26,646 nt of DNA, from NCBI GenBank assembly GCA_004151065.3, contig NWUY0300014490.1, forward strand, positions 20,130-46,775, in the 5' to 3' direction. Within the stretch, counting starts at the first letter, position 1, and each line of letters begins with the position of its first letter. This DNA is from Larix sibirica (taxonomy: Eukaryota; Streptophyta; Pinopsida; Pinales; Pinaceae). Positions 11,399 to 22,362 of the stretch are shown piece after piece. A program made the translations under genes and the position numbers. Below the pieces are notes generated by a model, which searched no databases, was not told the DNA's origin, and was given only the letters and a program-made list of their open reading frames with translations.

Positions 11399-11892
11399 AT
11401 GGCTAAGGAAGGGAACAAACATCATCTCAAGGGGCTCACCTCAGGTTCTCCTAAAATTATCACCTCTCATCATATGCAAAGGTTATTAAATAAAGGCCAC
11501 TCATGTATTATTGCACAATTCAATGCCATACAAGTAGTGGACACACCCCCATGGGACATTCATCATGACATGCAACTTGTTCTCTTTAAACATCAATGGT
11601 TTTTGAAACACCTAAGTGCTTATCACTACTTTATGGGGAGCATAACCATGGTATTCCAATAATTTTAAGGATTCAACCACCCAATGTATGCCCTTATCGA
11701 CACCCTTTTGCACAAAAGAATGAAATAGAAAAGGTCATTCTAAAGTTGTTGGAGGATGGCCTCATTCATCCCAATACAAGCCCTTATTCCTCATGGGTGG
11801 TTATGGTATTGAAAAAGGAAGGCACTTGGCACATGTGTCATGATTTTATGGATTTCAATTGTTTGACTAAAATCCACACAGTTCAAACACCT
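11399..11892 (+). pseudogene. Ty3/gypsy pol fragment: protease-RT linker and start of reverse transcriptase
   Basis: Two overlapping plus-strand frames together match the segment of plant Ty3/gypsy polyproteins that joins protease to RT. The first (from 11399) contains HLKGLTSGSP and KGHSCIIAQFNAIQVVDTPP. The second (from about 11596) contains PPNVCPYRHPFAQKNEIEK and SPYSSWVVMVLKKEGTW, the conserved entry into the RT fingers, followed by a CHDFMDFN segment where the family usually has CPDFR-LN. A frame change near 11595 separates them. Similarity stops near 11880-11892, well before the YxDD active site, so the RT is cut off early. No gag, integrase or LTR belonging to it was identified. A dead fragment, not a gene. 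Confidence 0.85.
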
Positions 11893-12238
11893 AAGAAACC
11901 TCGCACACAAACATATCACAGATAACACATCAATGTTTTTACATGGTTAAAACCATCATAGAGGAAAATAGTCCATGCGTGTAGCCAAATAGCTACTTGA
12001 GGCAATATATTAATGCAAAAGGAAAAAGAACTTGCATATATGTTTCTCACAATCGATCACCAAGCAAATGACCCTCCATGCTCTTTAAATAGAGATCATG
12101 GACCAATCGGGTGTTAAGCCAAAAATCAATAGTCGTTAAGATCAAGATGAGAATGAACTATCGGATCACTCTATGTCTAGAACATATCGTGACCGTCGGA
12201 TTAAATATTTACAAATGCATACTAATGCACACTTTTCT
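11893..12238. other. Unassigned DNA up to an ambiguous base
   Basis: Sequence identity changes just after the gypsy RT fragment. The phrase ATGTTTTTACATGGTTAAAA and the TATA-like CTCTTTAAATAGAGATCATG (near 12080) are reminiscent of a plant LTR, but no boundary could be found. No coding match. It ends at the N at 12239, beyond which a copia pol fragment begins abruptly. Confidence 0.35.
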
Positions 12239-12239
12239 N
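12239..12239. other. Ambiguous base at the edge of a copia pol fragment
   Basis: To the right, the minus strand encodes copia RNase H through GPVTWACK. To the left, the frame continues as non-homologous sequence and stops within a few codons. The homology therefore ends at the N, as expected at a contig join. Confidence 0.55.
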
Positions 12240-12328
12240 CTTACAAGCCCAAGTGACAGGTCCAGAACAAAAATTGAAAACATAACCTACAATATAGTTA
12301 TGATCATCAAGGTTTTCAACCCAATTGG
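12240..12328 (-). pseudogene. Host copia pol, RNase H part, downstream piece
   Basis: Minus-strand reading from 12326 gives NWVENLDDHNYIVGYVF followed by SGPVTWACK. This matches the copia RNase H stretch that normally reads DWAGD-DD-KSTSGYVF...GPVTW-CKKQ. It continues exactly in frame from the fragment at 26420-26646, from which it is separated by the inserted LTR element. The first five bases next to the insertion (12324-12328) are one copy of the target duplication. Several family-typical residues are replaced, so the gene was already decaying. The 3' part with the second catalytic acidic residue is missing beyond the N at 12239. Confidence 0.85.
12324..12328. repeat. Target-site duplication, left copy
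   Basis: ATTGG directly abuts the TG end of the left LTR and pairs with ATTAG at 26420-26424. Removing the element and one copy rejoins the interrupted RNase H frame without a shift, which supports this boundary. Confidence 0.75.
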
Positions 12329-13421
12329 TGTTGGAACACACAATGATACTAAGAGGGGGGGTGAATCAATATTGTTAATCAATTTACAATTTGTTAGTTT
12401 TTCTTCCATGAGTTTGTTTCATCAAATAAACAATATCATCATGTGTGCATCAATATATCATTCAAAAGAGAATACTCAGAATGTAAGTATGAAAAACTCA
12501 ATATATAATATTAATAAAAACCATGTAGAAGATTACAATAGACGAGGAGACTAAAATCTCCAAATGCATCAACTGCAACTGATGGGAGGCTCTAACCTCC
12601 ATGTTTCTTCAGCTCCAACTGAAGGGATGCTCCAACACCCCAATTCTCCATCTCTGACTAGAAGGAGGATACAACCCCCTGAGTTTTATTAGTTGCCACT
12701 AAAGGGATGCTACAACACCCCATTGATCAGGTTCTTCAAGCATATACAACAATCCTTCTTGATCTCTTCCACACTCTTACTGATCTCACACTTCACTACT
12801 CTCAACTTCTTGCCACTCCTACATACTCAAGCGGCCTCTTCCTTGGACTCTTCAAATATACTCCAAACATCATAGACGAGTCCACTCAATCTCATACATG
12901 GACAACTTCAAATATTCTCCAAACTTCTCAAATAAGTATGCTTCAATCTACTCAAACTGGGCTACTATAAGACAGATCCAAAAACTGCTCCAAACACTCA
13001 CAGTCACATAGGTAGAGTCTGCTCTCAAGACTTCTTCTAGATTGTCACAAAAGTCTCTTCAAATCCTCACAATTGACTGCTCCAAGACTACTCCAAGTTT
13101 CGATACAAACACATCCAAAAGTGTTGTTCAACTTGGCCCCACGAATGCTCAACAGTGGTCATTTAATTTTGCTCTTTAACATAGAGTATGACATTTGTCT
13201 TATAACATTCCCAAGCCAATTCTTATTGCAGCTCATCAATGAGATCTACATCACTTCCTTAAAGAACCCAAAGGTGTGATCCACATAGTTCTTGATCCAA
13301 TCTCTATTTGACACATTTCTGCCTGCAGCTCCTGCGCCTTCATTTTTGTACCTTCATTGCCTCAGTCCATCTTAGAGCTCACATGTTATATTCCACACAT
13401 CCATAATGTTAAACGCTTTGG

Positions 13422-13440
13422 ATATATATATATATATATA
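13422..13440 (-). promoter_or_regulatory. Probable LTR TATA region (3' LTR)
   Basis: An (AT)n run, about 1 kb from the U3 end at 14429. The other LTR has a shorter TATATATATA at the same place (25471-25480). Both are flanked by GCTTTGGAT on the left and a GCTTTCC or GCGTTCC segment on the right. The run length differs between the LTRs, as expected for a dinucleotide repeat. Confidence 0.5.
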
Positions 13441-13984
13441 GCTTTCCATCCTTAGTTATTGAGCCGACCTATTACTTTGCATCATTGTTTTTCTTCAATT
13501 GAATAATAGGGTCGACCTATCATTTTACACATCTTTTATGGGAAACACATCATAATAAGCCCATGGATTAGCAACGCAGAGAGATCATTTTTGATACATC
13601 ATTAGTCTTCTTTAATGACATTAACCAACACCCATGTTTTAAGAGTTACTTCATTATTTGCAAGGGCTTCTTCAATACTCTTCAAAGCTCCTCCAAGATT
13701 TTAACACAAAAGGCTTCTTCCCAACACTACACACTTCTCTTTTGAAGGGGATTCTACCATATACATGCTTGTAGAAGGGGTTCTTACCAATGCTAGCCAA
13801 TACTTCTCCAATACTCTTCAAAGCTCCTTCAATTCTTTAAACAAGAAGGACTTCTACCCAATGTGACACACTTCTTATCCTCAAGTCTGGTCTGTTCGAG
13901 GGCTCTTCAACTTCGATTCTCTCAAGCATCATCTGTTCATGATTGTCCTAACACGGACTAGGCTTCAATTCATCACCTAACTTG

Positions 13985-14068
13985 CTTGACCTATGCCAAA
14001 GTTCATCACCGAAATTTCTTGACCTATGCCAAAGTTCATCACCGAAATTTCTTGACCTATGCCAAAGT
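13985..14068. repeat. 33-bp tandem repeat inside the 3' LTR
   Basis: CTTGACCTATGCCAAAG occurs at 13985, 14018 and 14051. The intervening sequence in the first two units is TTCATCACCGAAATTT. The 5' LTR has a single such segment near 26020-26037, so the expansion happened in this LTR after insertion. Confidence 0.85.
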
Positions 14069-14429
14069 GTTATCAACACTCACTGTTGACACAATCAAGA
14101 CTTCTTCAAAAGTCTGAGCATTTTTCCTTGGTTGACTTGACTGGCAGGAATGGTCTCTTCTGGGATTTTGCACAGACTTCTTCTTTGCTCAAATAACATG
14201 TCAAAGACTTTCTTAAGTATGATTAAGATCATGTTTCCAAATTGTTGGTTCCTTGGTTCTTTAGATTGATAACAGAGTGTCGTCACCGAATGCCTTGGTC
14301 TTTATTAACTTTGACAAAGTGTTTTATATACTTCTTCAAACTGGCTTCTAAGCTCAACACTTCAAATCTGATTGGGTAGGCATTACTCTCCAATCCCATC
14401 GGACATCAATGACAACACTAAGTTCAACA

Positions 14430-14442
14430 ATATCCCCCTTTG
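14430..14442 (-). promoter_or_regulatory. Polypurine tract, interior copy 1
   Basis: On the minus strand AAAGGGGGATAT precedes the TG start of the 3' LTR by one base. This is the expected primer site for plus-strand DNA synthesis. Further purine-rich stretches with AGGGGGAGC lie just upstream (14470-14480, 14572-14625 and 14661-14670). Confidence 0.75.
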
Positions 14443-16458
14443 GCATTGATGTCAACACCAACTAAAACAAGCTCCCCCTGAGTGTGAGCTCCTCCTTTGA
14501 TGTTGATCATATTTAAATTGAGAATCTCATTCTTTTCCTTTGGCTCTTCTCTGCCTTGTTCTTCCTTGTTCTGCTCCCCTTTCTTTCAGCCTACCTTGAC
14601 CTTCCTTGTTCTGCTCCCCCTAACTTTTAGTTCATTTCCTTCTTGTTTTATTGTTCATTTCTCCCCCTTTGACATCAATGGCAAAGGCTTATATGTTTTT
14701 CTTCGTGATCACAGTTCTCATTAACTGCTGCTTGAAGGAGTTCCAAGCAAATCTTCAAATGTCATGGATTTGCAAAATATTATTTTTAATGCATCATTGA
14801 TCTTTGCTTCTATTACAAATACTTCCACATTATTTTTTTATGAATCAGCTCCCTCTGTCAGAATGCTTCTTGACTGTCATCATTGACTTTCTATGTGTTG
14901 ATTCCTTTCCTGTGGATATTTTGTGCAGCTCCCCTTATCTAGATTGGGCCATTTCTTTATATATTCTAAATGTTCTGATTCAAAGAGACTTTCTTACTTC
15001 TCTTTGGAGTTGATTTCCATGTGAAGGTATTGTTTCTTGCATTCTTTTTCACTTCATGAATCTTTTAAATCTACCCTAGATGGTAGCTTGTTTGAATGAC
15101 ATTTTTAGCATCATATATTACTTCATCACTTGTCTTAATGCTTATCCTATTTTTCAAGCTTTTGTCATTTAGCTTCTTTAATTTTTTTTGTTCTTCCAAG
15201 ATTTATAATCACGCTTCAGCTGATCCAATTTAACCCTTCATAATGTCATTCAATATGATTATTGGTCAGTCCTCATTTACTATCGTATTAGAGATCACTC
15301 CCCAACCTTCTTTGACTTCCATTAGCCAAGATGTGCCACTAATTTCCTTTTAGTCCTATTTGAAACTTTTCAATTCAGAGTGTAGGTCACTGTTCATCAA
15401 TTCTTGATCTTGTGTTCCTTCAATTTGCTAGTAGAATAGTTAGGTTGTAGGCATTTTTTCCAAGGAGATCTCACAACAGCCTTGTATACATGCAATAGTA
15501 TTAGATATCAACCTCAAGGAATAAGCTCAATAATCATATCCAACAAACAATGCTTCAAATCAGCTCTTTGTTGTACAACACATCAAGTGCTTCACTATCT
15601 TTGGGAGGTTGCTCACACATTTCAGCTACAAGGACGATCATGTTCACATGAATACTTTCAACAGTTTGTGCCCAAAAATGCATCCATAATTTGTTGTATC
15701 AGAGAAATGTGTCATCACGCCTTCCTTGGTACAAGGTAGTCCCAATTCTACATTAATTGGGTCAAGGGCTATGAATTTTAGCAAAAGTTCTCCCACTGAT
15801 TTATGTTCCTTTACATAACATCACTCATCAATTCAAAATAGGGCACTCGACAGATATGTATCTGTTTTTACATATTTGACCACCCATATATATCTTGTGA
15901 ATCATATTAATCATCTACATATGTTGGAATGGGATTGTTAATTTGAAACTCTGTTGAAGGCTCCTTAAACTTGTTTGTTTTCTTAACTCTAATATTGTCA
16001 CTTGTGTTGATACTGATGATATCTCATCACTGTACACTGTTGGGTCACTACAGTCATGAACTTCTTTTTATTTGATAACAAATAAACTTCATATAGTTTA
16101 GTTCACCCACACTTACTATCTCATGCATAACTTCAAATTCTTCATGACATTCAATGTCATGCTCAATAACTCTTTGAAAAGGGTGAAGTTTAATACCAGG
16201 ATGGAGTACCTATGGAGTACTCTTTACTCTCCTCTTCTATTACATTTTCAACTTTGCAAATTTTGTATGATGTTTCTACTGCTTCTTTTCCCTTCTAAGT
16301 TACGCAAACTTCTGTCTCTTGTGGTTCCTCGTAACTCATTTTTTTCTTTCAAATTTTCAATGTTTCTAGACTTCCTTGCAAGGTAGTAGTACCTTTATTA
16401 AAACAAGAACTTGATTGTCCCATTTGACTATCAATTTGTCTTTTCCAAACATTTTTAC

Positions 16459-18403
16459 TTATTTCCTATTCATAGTTGGTGATGTATCTTTGTTTGATGA
16501 TTCCATGTACCTTGTACAATCATTTGTCTTATGACTAAGTTGACTACAATTTTGACATGGTTTTGTATATCAGAATCTTGCTATATGTCTGATATGATTG
16601 CATCTCCAACACCTAATCAAATTACTGGTAGGTTCAGTTTCTCTTCTTGCATGTTGTCTACAGTCTATGGCCCTATGACCAAACCCATTGCATGAATAAG
16701 AATAGACATGAAAATTTGTTACATACCTTTGATCTTTATTTGTAGTAAACCATGAATTATTTCTGAATCCATATTGATTTGGAAATGTTGTCCTTTGATG
16801 ATTATCTCTCTTGTTGTTGTAGTTTTGACTTTTAGATTCACACTTCTTGTTTGAAGAGGATGTAGTCATGTCATTGTTGTAGTCAAATCTTTTATCTTCA
16901 GCTTTCCTATGACCATCATGATTTATTCCTTGATTAGGAATAGTGTGAATATAGCTTGAATTCTCTTCTTCTTTCTTTTTGTTATTTTTACTAGTATAAC
17001 CCAGACCTGCTTTGTCTTCAGGAGATCTTTGACTGCTCGGAATTGTCTTCAGGAGATCTTTGACTTGCTCAGCTATTCATGAATCTCACATTTGCTTTTG
17101 AATTGCCTTGAGAATTTTCCACAATCTTCAATTGATTCTTGACTTCATCAAATTGATCCCTTAGACTGTTAACTTCATCATCTTTTTCTTTTACTTGTTT
17201 TATCAAGTCTTCTTCCATTTGTTGTACTTCCTTCTGCTATCTCTTAAGGATAGTAATCTCCTTAACTTGTTTTTTTATTGTTTTCTTTAATTCAATATTT
17301 TCTTCTAAGGATGCTTCCAATTATGCCTTTACATCTACTACACCTTCTTCATGTTCTAACTATTCAGGTCCTCTATCTTCATCTTCAATAGGGTCTATTG
17401 TGTCTTTGTTTTCCATCTTTTCTTCCTTTACATGTATGGCTTACTCTAGTTGAATCCTTTGTTCAGTGATAATATTCCCAACCTCTTCAATTTCCTCTTG
17501 GGTCTTTTGTAGTTGATCTTTTAGTGACTGATTCTCCTCTTTGAGATTTGCAATTTCTTCTATTTGGTTTTTTAGACCAATAATGGTCCTTTCAACTTCT
17601 TTATGAGCCTCAGGTTTTTCCCTTTTAGATTCTTCTAATAATTCTTCTAGTTGTACATACTTCTTCTTGTGTTCCATCAATTCTTCATATGAATCCTTCT
17701 CTTTTATTGCTAAAGCTGTTGCCATTTCCTCTAGATGAGTCTCAAGATCAGTGACATCTTCATCTATTTCCTTAGATCTCTGAGCCTCTTCTTCATATGT
17801 CAGCAATTGTTTCTCTAGCTGCTCATTTTTCTTTCTTTCTTTTCTGAACTCATCAAGAGCAGAGATGAGTTTTGCTTCCAAGTCAACAACAACTTCTTTG
17901 TCTTCAGAATCTTCCATGCTCTCAGAACTCTCATTTTTACTCATATTAGGTAGACTACAAGGATGATTTACATCAACAAATTTGGAAGAAGAGAAATGTA
18001 CTTTATCACAAGAATACTTATAGAGTTCTCTTCTAGCATGATCTCACTGACCTTCATCTAACTTGTTTGAGGCTTCTTCTTTTTCTAGTGTCTTTTCCTT
18101 TTGATCATCTCAAAACTTGTCTTCATCTGAGTAGAGATCTTCTAGTTTGATCCATAGTTCTCTTGTTGAGGTGCATTGTCCCACGTTCTCTTTTATGGAA
18201 TCAGACATTCCATCAAGTATAGTTTTTATGGCCATTGAGTTATTCTTCCTTGCATCCTTCTAAGCTGTGGATTTCATTTTCTTTGGTGGAGTGTAGCCAG
18301 TGACAACTGAGTTCCATATGTCAAGTCCTACTGCCATGAGATATGCCTTCATTCTTGCTTTCCATATTGCATATTTGTTCCCAATGAACAATGGTGCCCC
18401 CAT
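16459..18403 (-). pseudogene. gag: Copia-type gag pseudogene, copy 1
   Basis: Same structure and lesions as copy 2 (22363-24307), which is described in full there. The coiled-coil frame (17441-17944) differs from copy 2 by a single residue, Leu for Ser in the EELLEESKRE segment, caused by A/G at 17640. The start corresponds to ATG at 18403, reading MGAPLFIGNKYAIWKARM. The PBS that should precede it is lost at the N. Confidence 0.85.
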
Positions 18404-18479
18404 TCATAGAGAAAGTCACTTGTTTGTCCATTGTGTGTTCTAGGGTCTCCTTCAAGTTGGTCAAACTTGTGTGAAGGAT

Positions 18480-18480
18480 N
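18480..18480. other. Ambiguous base ending interior copy 1
   Basis: Interior copy 2 continues past the matching position (24384) into the PBS and LTR. Copy 1 instead switches at the N to a GTCACT-type short repeat and unrelated sequence. This is a probable contig join. Confidence 0.65.
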
Positions 18481-18929
18481 GTCACTATCATTGTCACTGT
18501 CACTGTCACTGTCTATATCAACCTATACATGCCTCAAATATGTCCTCCAAATCTGCATGCAACTTCTTCTAAGATATCCTTCAAATCTGCAATAAAATAA
18601 TTCATGAATAAGGCCAAAAGATATATGCAATATATCCTTTAAATTTGCAGCAAACTTTCCCTTTAAATATGCAATAGAACCTTCAAGGATAGGACGAAAA
18701 ATATTCCTATGAAGACTGTAATAAAATCCCAGAAAAAATCCCCCATATACCTCATTTGTTTGCTTCTTCAAACCCTTAATATCATAATCACCTTCAAACC
18801 CTAGTTCATTCCAAAAGGAACCCTAGATCATGCCAATAACATCATCATAATGCTTTCCAATATCACCATAGTCTATGCCAAGATAATCACCATATTCACA
18901 ATTTGATTATGCCAAGATCATCACCATAA

Positions 18930-19085
18930 TATATGCAAACATTACAAAGGTTTGAGTCCCAACATCATCACTGCAATCACCATGATCTATACTAAGATCA
19001 TCATCATAATATATGCCAATAAAATCATCACGATCTATGCCATCACCATGATCTATACTAAGATCATCACCATAATCTATGCAGG
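18930..19085. repeat. Degenerate tandem repeat with ATGATCTATACTAAGATCATC
   Basis: The phrase starts near 18981 and 19047, with shorter related phrases (AAGATCATCACCATAATATATGCC) before and between. On the minus strand it encodes repeated SIDHGD, which is a by-product of the repeat and not evidence of a gene. Confidence 0.65.
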
Positions 19086-19530
19086 TTCTCAATACTCTAT
19101 GCAATATATTCAACAAGATTCACCAAGAGAGAAGCTCTAGTACAAGTACAAATTCATACCAATGTCAAGCTAACAAGATGGACCAATGTCCATGAGAGAC
19201 ATGTATCATCACAAGAGAAGCCTATAAGAAAGAACCATACCTTTTCCAAGATGAAGAAACAAGAAAGAAACACTTCACCAATATAAACTCTAGATCATCT
19301 CATCACATAGCCTTTACAACAAGCTTTCCAGCATGCCAATAATTTTGTAATTTTGATACCGTATGAGAAAGTTATGCAAGTTTTCCTGAAACTACTCGAT
19401 CCTCCTCAAAACTTCACTCTTCTTCTCTTGAACTTTTGTCTTTCTCCTCAAGATTTTTCACTTCTCTCCTAGAAATTTCACATTATATAAGAGAGACTTG
19501 AATGATGATAAAATAAGAAGTTTCAACTCT

Positions 19531-19538
19531 TATTTATA
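19531..19538 (-). promoter_or_regulatory. Possible LTR TATA box in segment B
   Basis: TATAAATA on the minus strand, preceded by GGAGGG and followed by a short AT-rich stretch. Its distance from the putative LTR start at 20333 is plausible for the U3 region of a copia LTR. There is no evidence of expression. Confidence 0.4.
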
Positions 19539-20333
19539 CCCTCCAAGATGCCTTTAACTTATTTTAGGGAAAACATTTTACTTCTCCTTAAAATTAGGAT
19601 ATCCATATTTTAAGGGGGACTTTAATGAATCAATCCCAACATGGAACTTCAACTTTCCTTCTATATCACTCCAAAACATCATCACGGGGATTTTAGGCCA
19701 TCTCCTCATCATCATACTTAAGTGTACAACTATTTATTCCTTTCAAGGTCATGTGGACCCAACCATTGTTTTTGGGATTATGTGGAACAAATAACCATTA
19801 TTTTGTGGGTTTCTTCATATTCCACACTATCATGGTCTTGTGTATCAATCTGTATTACTTCAAGGCCTACTTCTCATGGTCATATGGACCAATTTTCCCA
19901 GTCATGTGGACTGAAAACCATTATTTGAGGGGTTTCTTCACACTTTACACCAATATTAATTTGTAGAAACCTTAGGGACTTCATCAAGGGCTTGCTCTAT
20001 TTGCGTACAACTCAAAGTCTCTTCTTGTGGGATCCATTCATAACCACTACTCCATAGGGGGTACCATTTTGGATTTATATACACTTTTGTCAAGGCTTCT
20101 TCTTCAATAGCTTCTTTAGGGGATTCAAGACTTCTTATTGTCTTTTTTTCATTAATTAACACTTCTTCATCAAACATTATTGAAAAAACCATCCTACGCT
20201 ACTGCCCCCTCATCATCATCACTGGTGCATCCTCAACATTACCGCAACATCATCATTATCACTTTCACATCACTCAATACCAATGACACATATCTCTTGA
20301 ACCTTTTGACATCAATGACAACTTCTTCCAACA

Positions 20334-20346
20334 ATCTCCCCCTTTG
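20334..20346 (-). promoter_or_regulatory. Polypurine tract, interior copy 2
   Basis: On the minus strand AAAGGGGGAGAT directly precedes TGTTGGAAG of segment B. It differs by one base from the PPT of copy 1. The clean PPT-TG junction suggests that segment B is a real LTR start, though of a different type from the two terminal LTRs. Confidence 0.65.
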
Positions 20347-22362
20347 GCATTGATGTCAACACCTACTAAAACAAGCTCCCCCTGAGTGTGAGCTCCTCCT
20401 TTGATGTTGATCATATTTAAATTGAGAATCTCATTCTTTTCCTTTGGCTCTTCTCTGCCTTGTTCTTCCTTGTTCTGCTCCCCTTTCTTTCAGCCTACCT
20501 TGACCTTCCTTGTTCTGCTCCCCCTAACTTTTAGTTCATTTCCTTCTTGTTTTATTGTTCATTTCTCCCCCTTTGACATCAATGGCAAAGGCTTATATGT
20601 TTTTCTTCGTGATCACAGTTCTCATTAACTGCTGCTTGAAGGAGTTCCAAGCAAATCTTCAAATGTCATGGATTTGCAAAATATTATTTTTAATGCATCA
20701 TTGATCTTTGCTTCTATTACAAATACTTCCACATTATTTTTTTATGAATCAGCTCCCTCTGTCAGAATGCTTCTTGACTGTCATCATTGACTTTCTATGT
20801 GTTGATTCCTTTCCTGTGGATATTTTGTGCAGCTCCCCTTATCTAGATTGGGCCATTTCTTTATATATTCTAAATGTTCTGATTCAAAGAGACTTTCTTA
20901 CTTCTCTTTGGAGTTGATTTCCATGTGAAGGTATTGTTTCTTGCATTCTTTTTCACTTCATGAATCTTTTAAATCTACCCTAGATGGTAGCTTGTTTGAA
21001 TGACATTTTTAGCATCATATATTACTTCATCACTTGTCTTAATGCTTATCCTATTTTTCAAGCTTTTGTCATTTAGCTTCTTTAATTTTTTTTGTTCTTC
21101 CAAGATTTATAATCACGCTTCAGCTGATCCAATTTAACCCTTCATAATGTCATTCAATATGATTATTGGTCAGTCCTCATTTACTATCGTATTAGAGATC
21201 ACTCCCCAACCTTCTTTGACTTCCATTAGCCAAGATGTGCCACTAATTTCCTTTTAGTCCTATTTGAAACTTTTCAATTCAGAGTGTAGGTCACTGTTCA
21301 TCAATTCTTGATCTTGTGTTCCTTCAATTTGCTAGTAGAATAGTTAGGTTGTAGGCATTTTTTCCAAGGAGATCTCACAACAGCCTTGTATACATGCAAT
21401 AGTATTAGATATCAACCTCAAGGAATAAGCTCAATAATCATATCCAACAAACAATGCTTCAAATCAGCTCTTTGTTGTACAACACATCAAGTGCTTCACT
21501 ATCTTTGGGAGGTTGCTCACACATTTCAGCTACAAGGACGATCATGTTCACATGAATACTTTCAACAGTTTGTGCCCAAAAATGCATCCATAATTTGTTG
21601 TATCAGAGAAATGTGTCATCACGCCTTCCTTGGTACAAGGTAGTCCCAATTCTACATTAATTGGGTCAAGGGCTATGAATTTTAGCAAAAGTTCTCCCAC
21701 TGATTTATGTTCCTTTACATAACATCACTCATCAATTCAAAATAGGGCACTCGACAGATATGTATCTGTTTTTACATATTTGACCACCCATATATATCTT
21801 GTGAATCATATTAATCATCTACATATGTTGGAATGGGATTGTTAATTTGAAACTCTGTTGAAGGCTCCTTAAACTTGTTTGTTTTCTTAACTCTAATATT
21901 GTCACTTGTGTTGATACTGATGATATCTCATCACTGTACACTGTTGGGTCACTACAGTCATGAACTTCTTTTTATTTGATAACAAATAAACTTCATATAG
22001 TTTAGTTCACCCACACTTACTATCTCATGCATAACTTCAAATTCTTCATGACATTCAATGTCATGCTCAATAACTCTTTGAAAAGGGTGAAGTTTAATAC
22101 CAGGATGGAGTACCTATGGAGTACTCTTTACTCTCCTCTTCTATTACATTTTCAACTTTGCAAATTTTGTATGATGTTTCTACTGCTTCTTTTCCCTTCT
22201 AAGTTACGCAAACTTCTGTCTCTTGTGGTTCCTCGTAACTCATTTTTTTCTTTCAAATTTTCAATGTTTCTAGACTTCCTTGCAAGGTAGTAGTACCTTT
22301 ATTAAAACAAGAACTTGATTGTCCCATTTGACTATCAATTTGTCTTTTCCAAACATTTTTAC

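Larger units (their letters stand above)
12329..14429 (-). repeat. 3' LTR of the nested element (about 2.1 kb)
   Basis: On the minus strand it runs from TGTTGAACTTAG (14429) to GTTCCAACA (12329), with TG...CA ends. It aligns along its length with 24400-26419 at roughly 85-90% identity by eye. Near the left end lies the GAGGGGGGGTGAAT stretch often seen in plant copia LTR ends. Internal features are a TATA-like (AT)n run at 13422-13440, about four degenerate units of about 50 bp (12575-12722) built around ACTGAAGGGATGCTCCAACA, and a 33-bp tandem repeat at 13985-14068 that is single in the other LTR. Short frames here are not genes. Confidence 0.88.
14430..18479 (-). repeat. Element interior, copy 1
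   Basis: Matches 20334-24383 at offset 5904. Differences found by eye: two or three within the first 40 bases at the PPT end (for example ATATCCC against ATCTCCC, and CACCAAC against CACCTAC), A/G at 17640, T/C at 18427 and G/A at 18469. This copy stops at the N (18480) just before the PBS. On the minus strand 16459-18403 is gag. The remainder to the PPT (14443-16458) is non-coding on that strand. Plus-strand frames there are rich in Ser, Leu, Phe and Cys because the complement is purine-rich. Confidence 0.9.
18481..20333 (-). repeat. LTR-like segment of a different type (segment B)
   Basis: It abuts the PPT of interior copy 2. On the minus strand it starts TGTTGGAAGAAGTTGTCATTG, like a copia LTR start, and shares the GTTGTCATTGATGTC motif with the other LTRs, but the rest does not align with either of them. 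A TATA-like TATAAATA lies on the minus strand at 19531-19538, about 800 bp in. Internal repeats include (GTCACT)n at about 18481-18515, degenerate units of about 45-75 bp with ATGATCTATACTAAGATCATC at 18930-19085, and a degenerate pair of about 170 bp at 19745-19960. The left boundary is unclear. No coding region. Confidence 0.5.

Noticed and set aside
12111-12554. 147-codon plus-strand frame
   Set aside because: It crosses the N at 12239 and runs antisense through the copia RNase H relic into the LTR. It is not a gene.
14497-16386. Several plus-strand frames rich in Ser, Leu, Phe and Cys (also 20401-22290)
   Set aside because: They are the complement of a purine-rich element interior that is transcribed from the minus strand. 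No motif recognised.
18907-19116. Asp-rich minus-strand frame with repeated SIDHGD, and an Ile-rich plus-strand frame opposite
   Set aside because: Both follow from a degenerate tandem DNA repeat in segment B.
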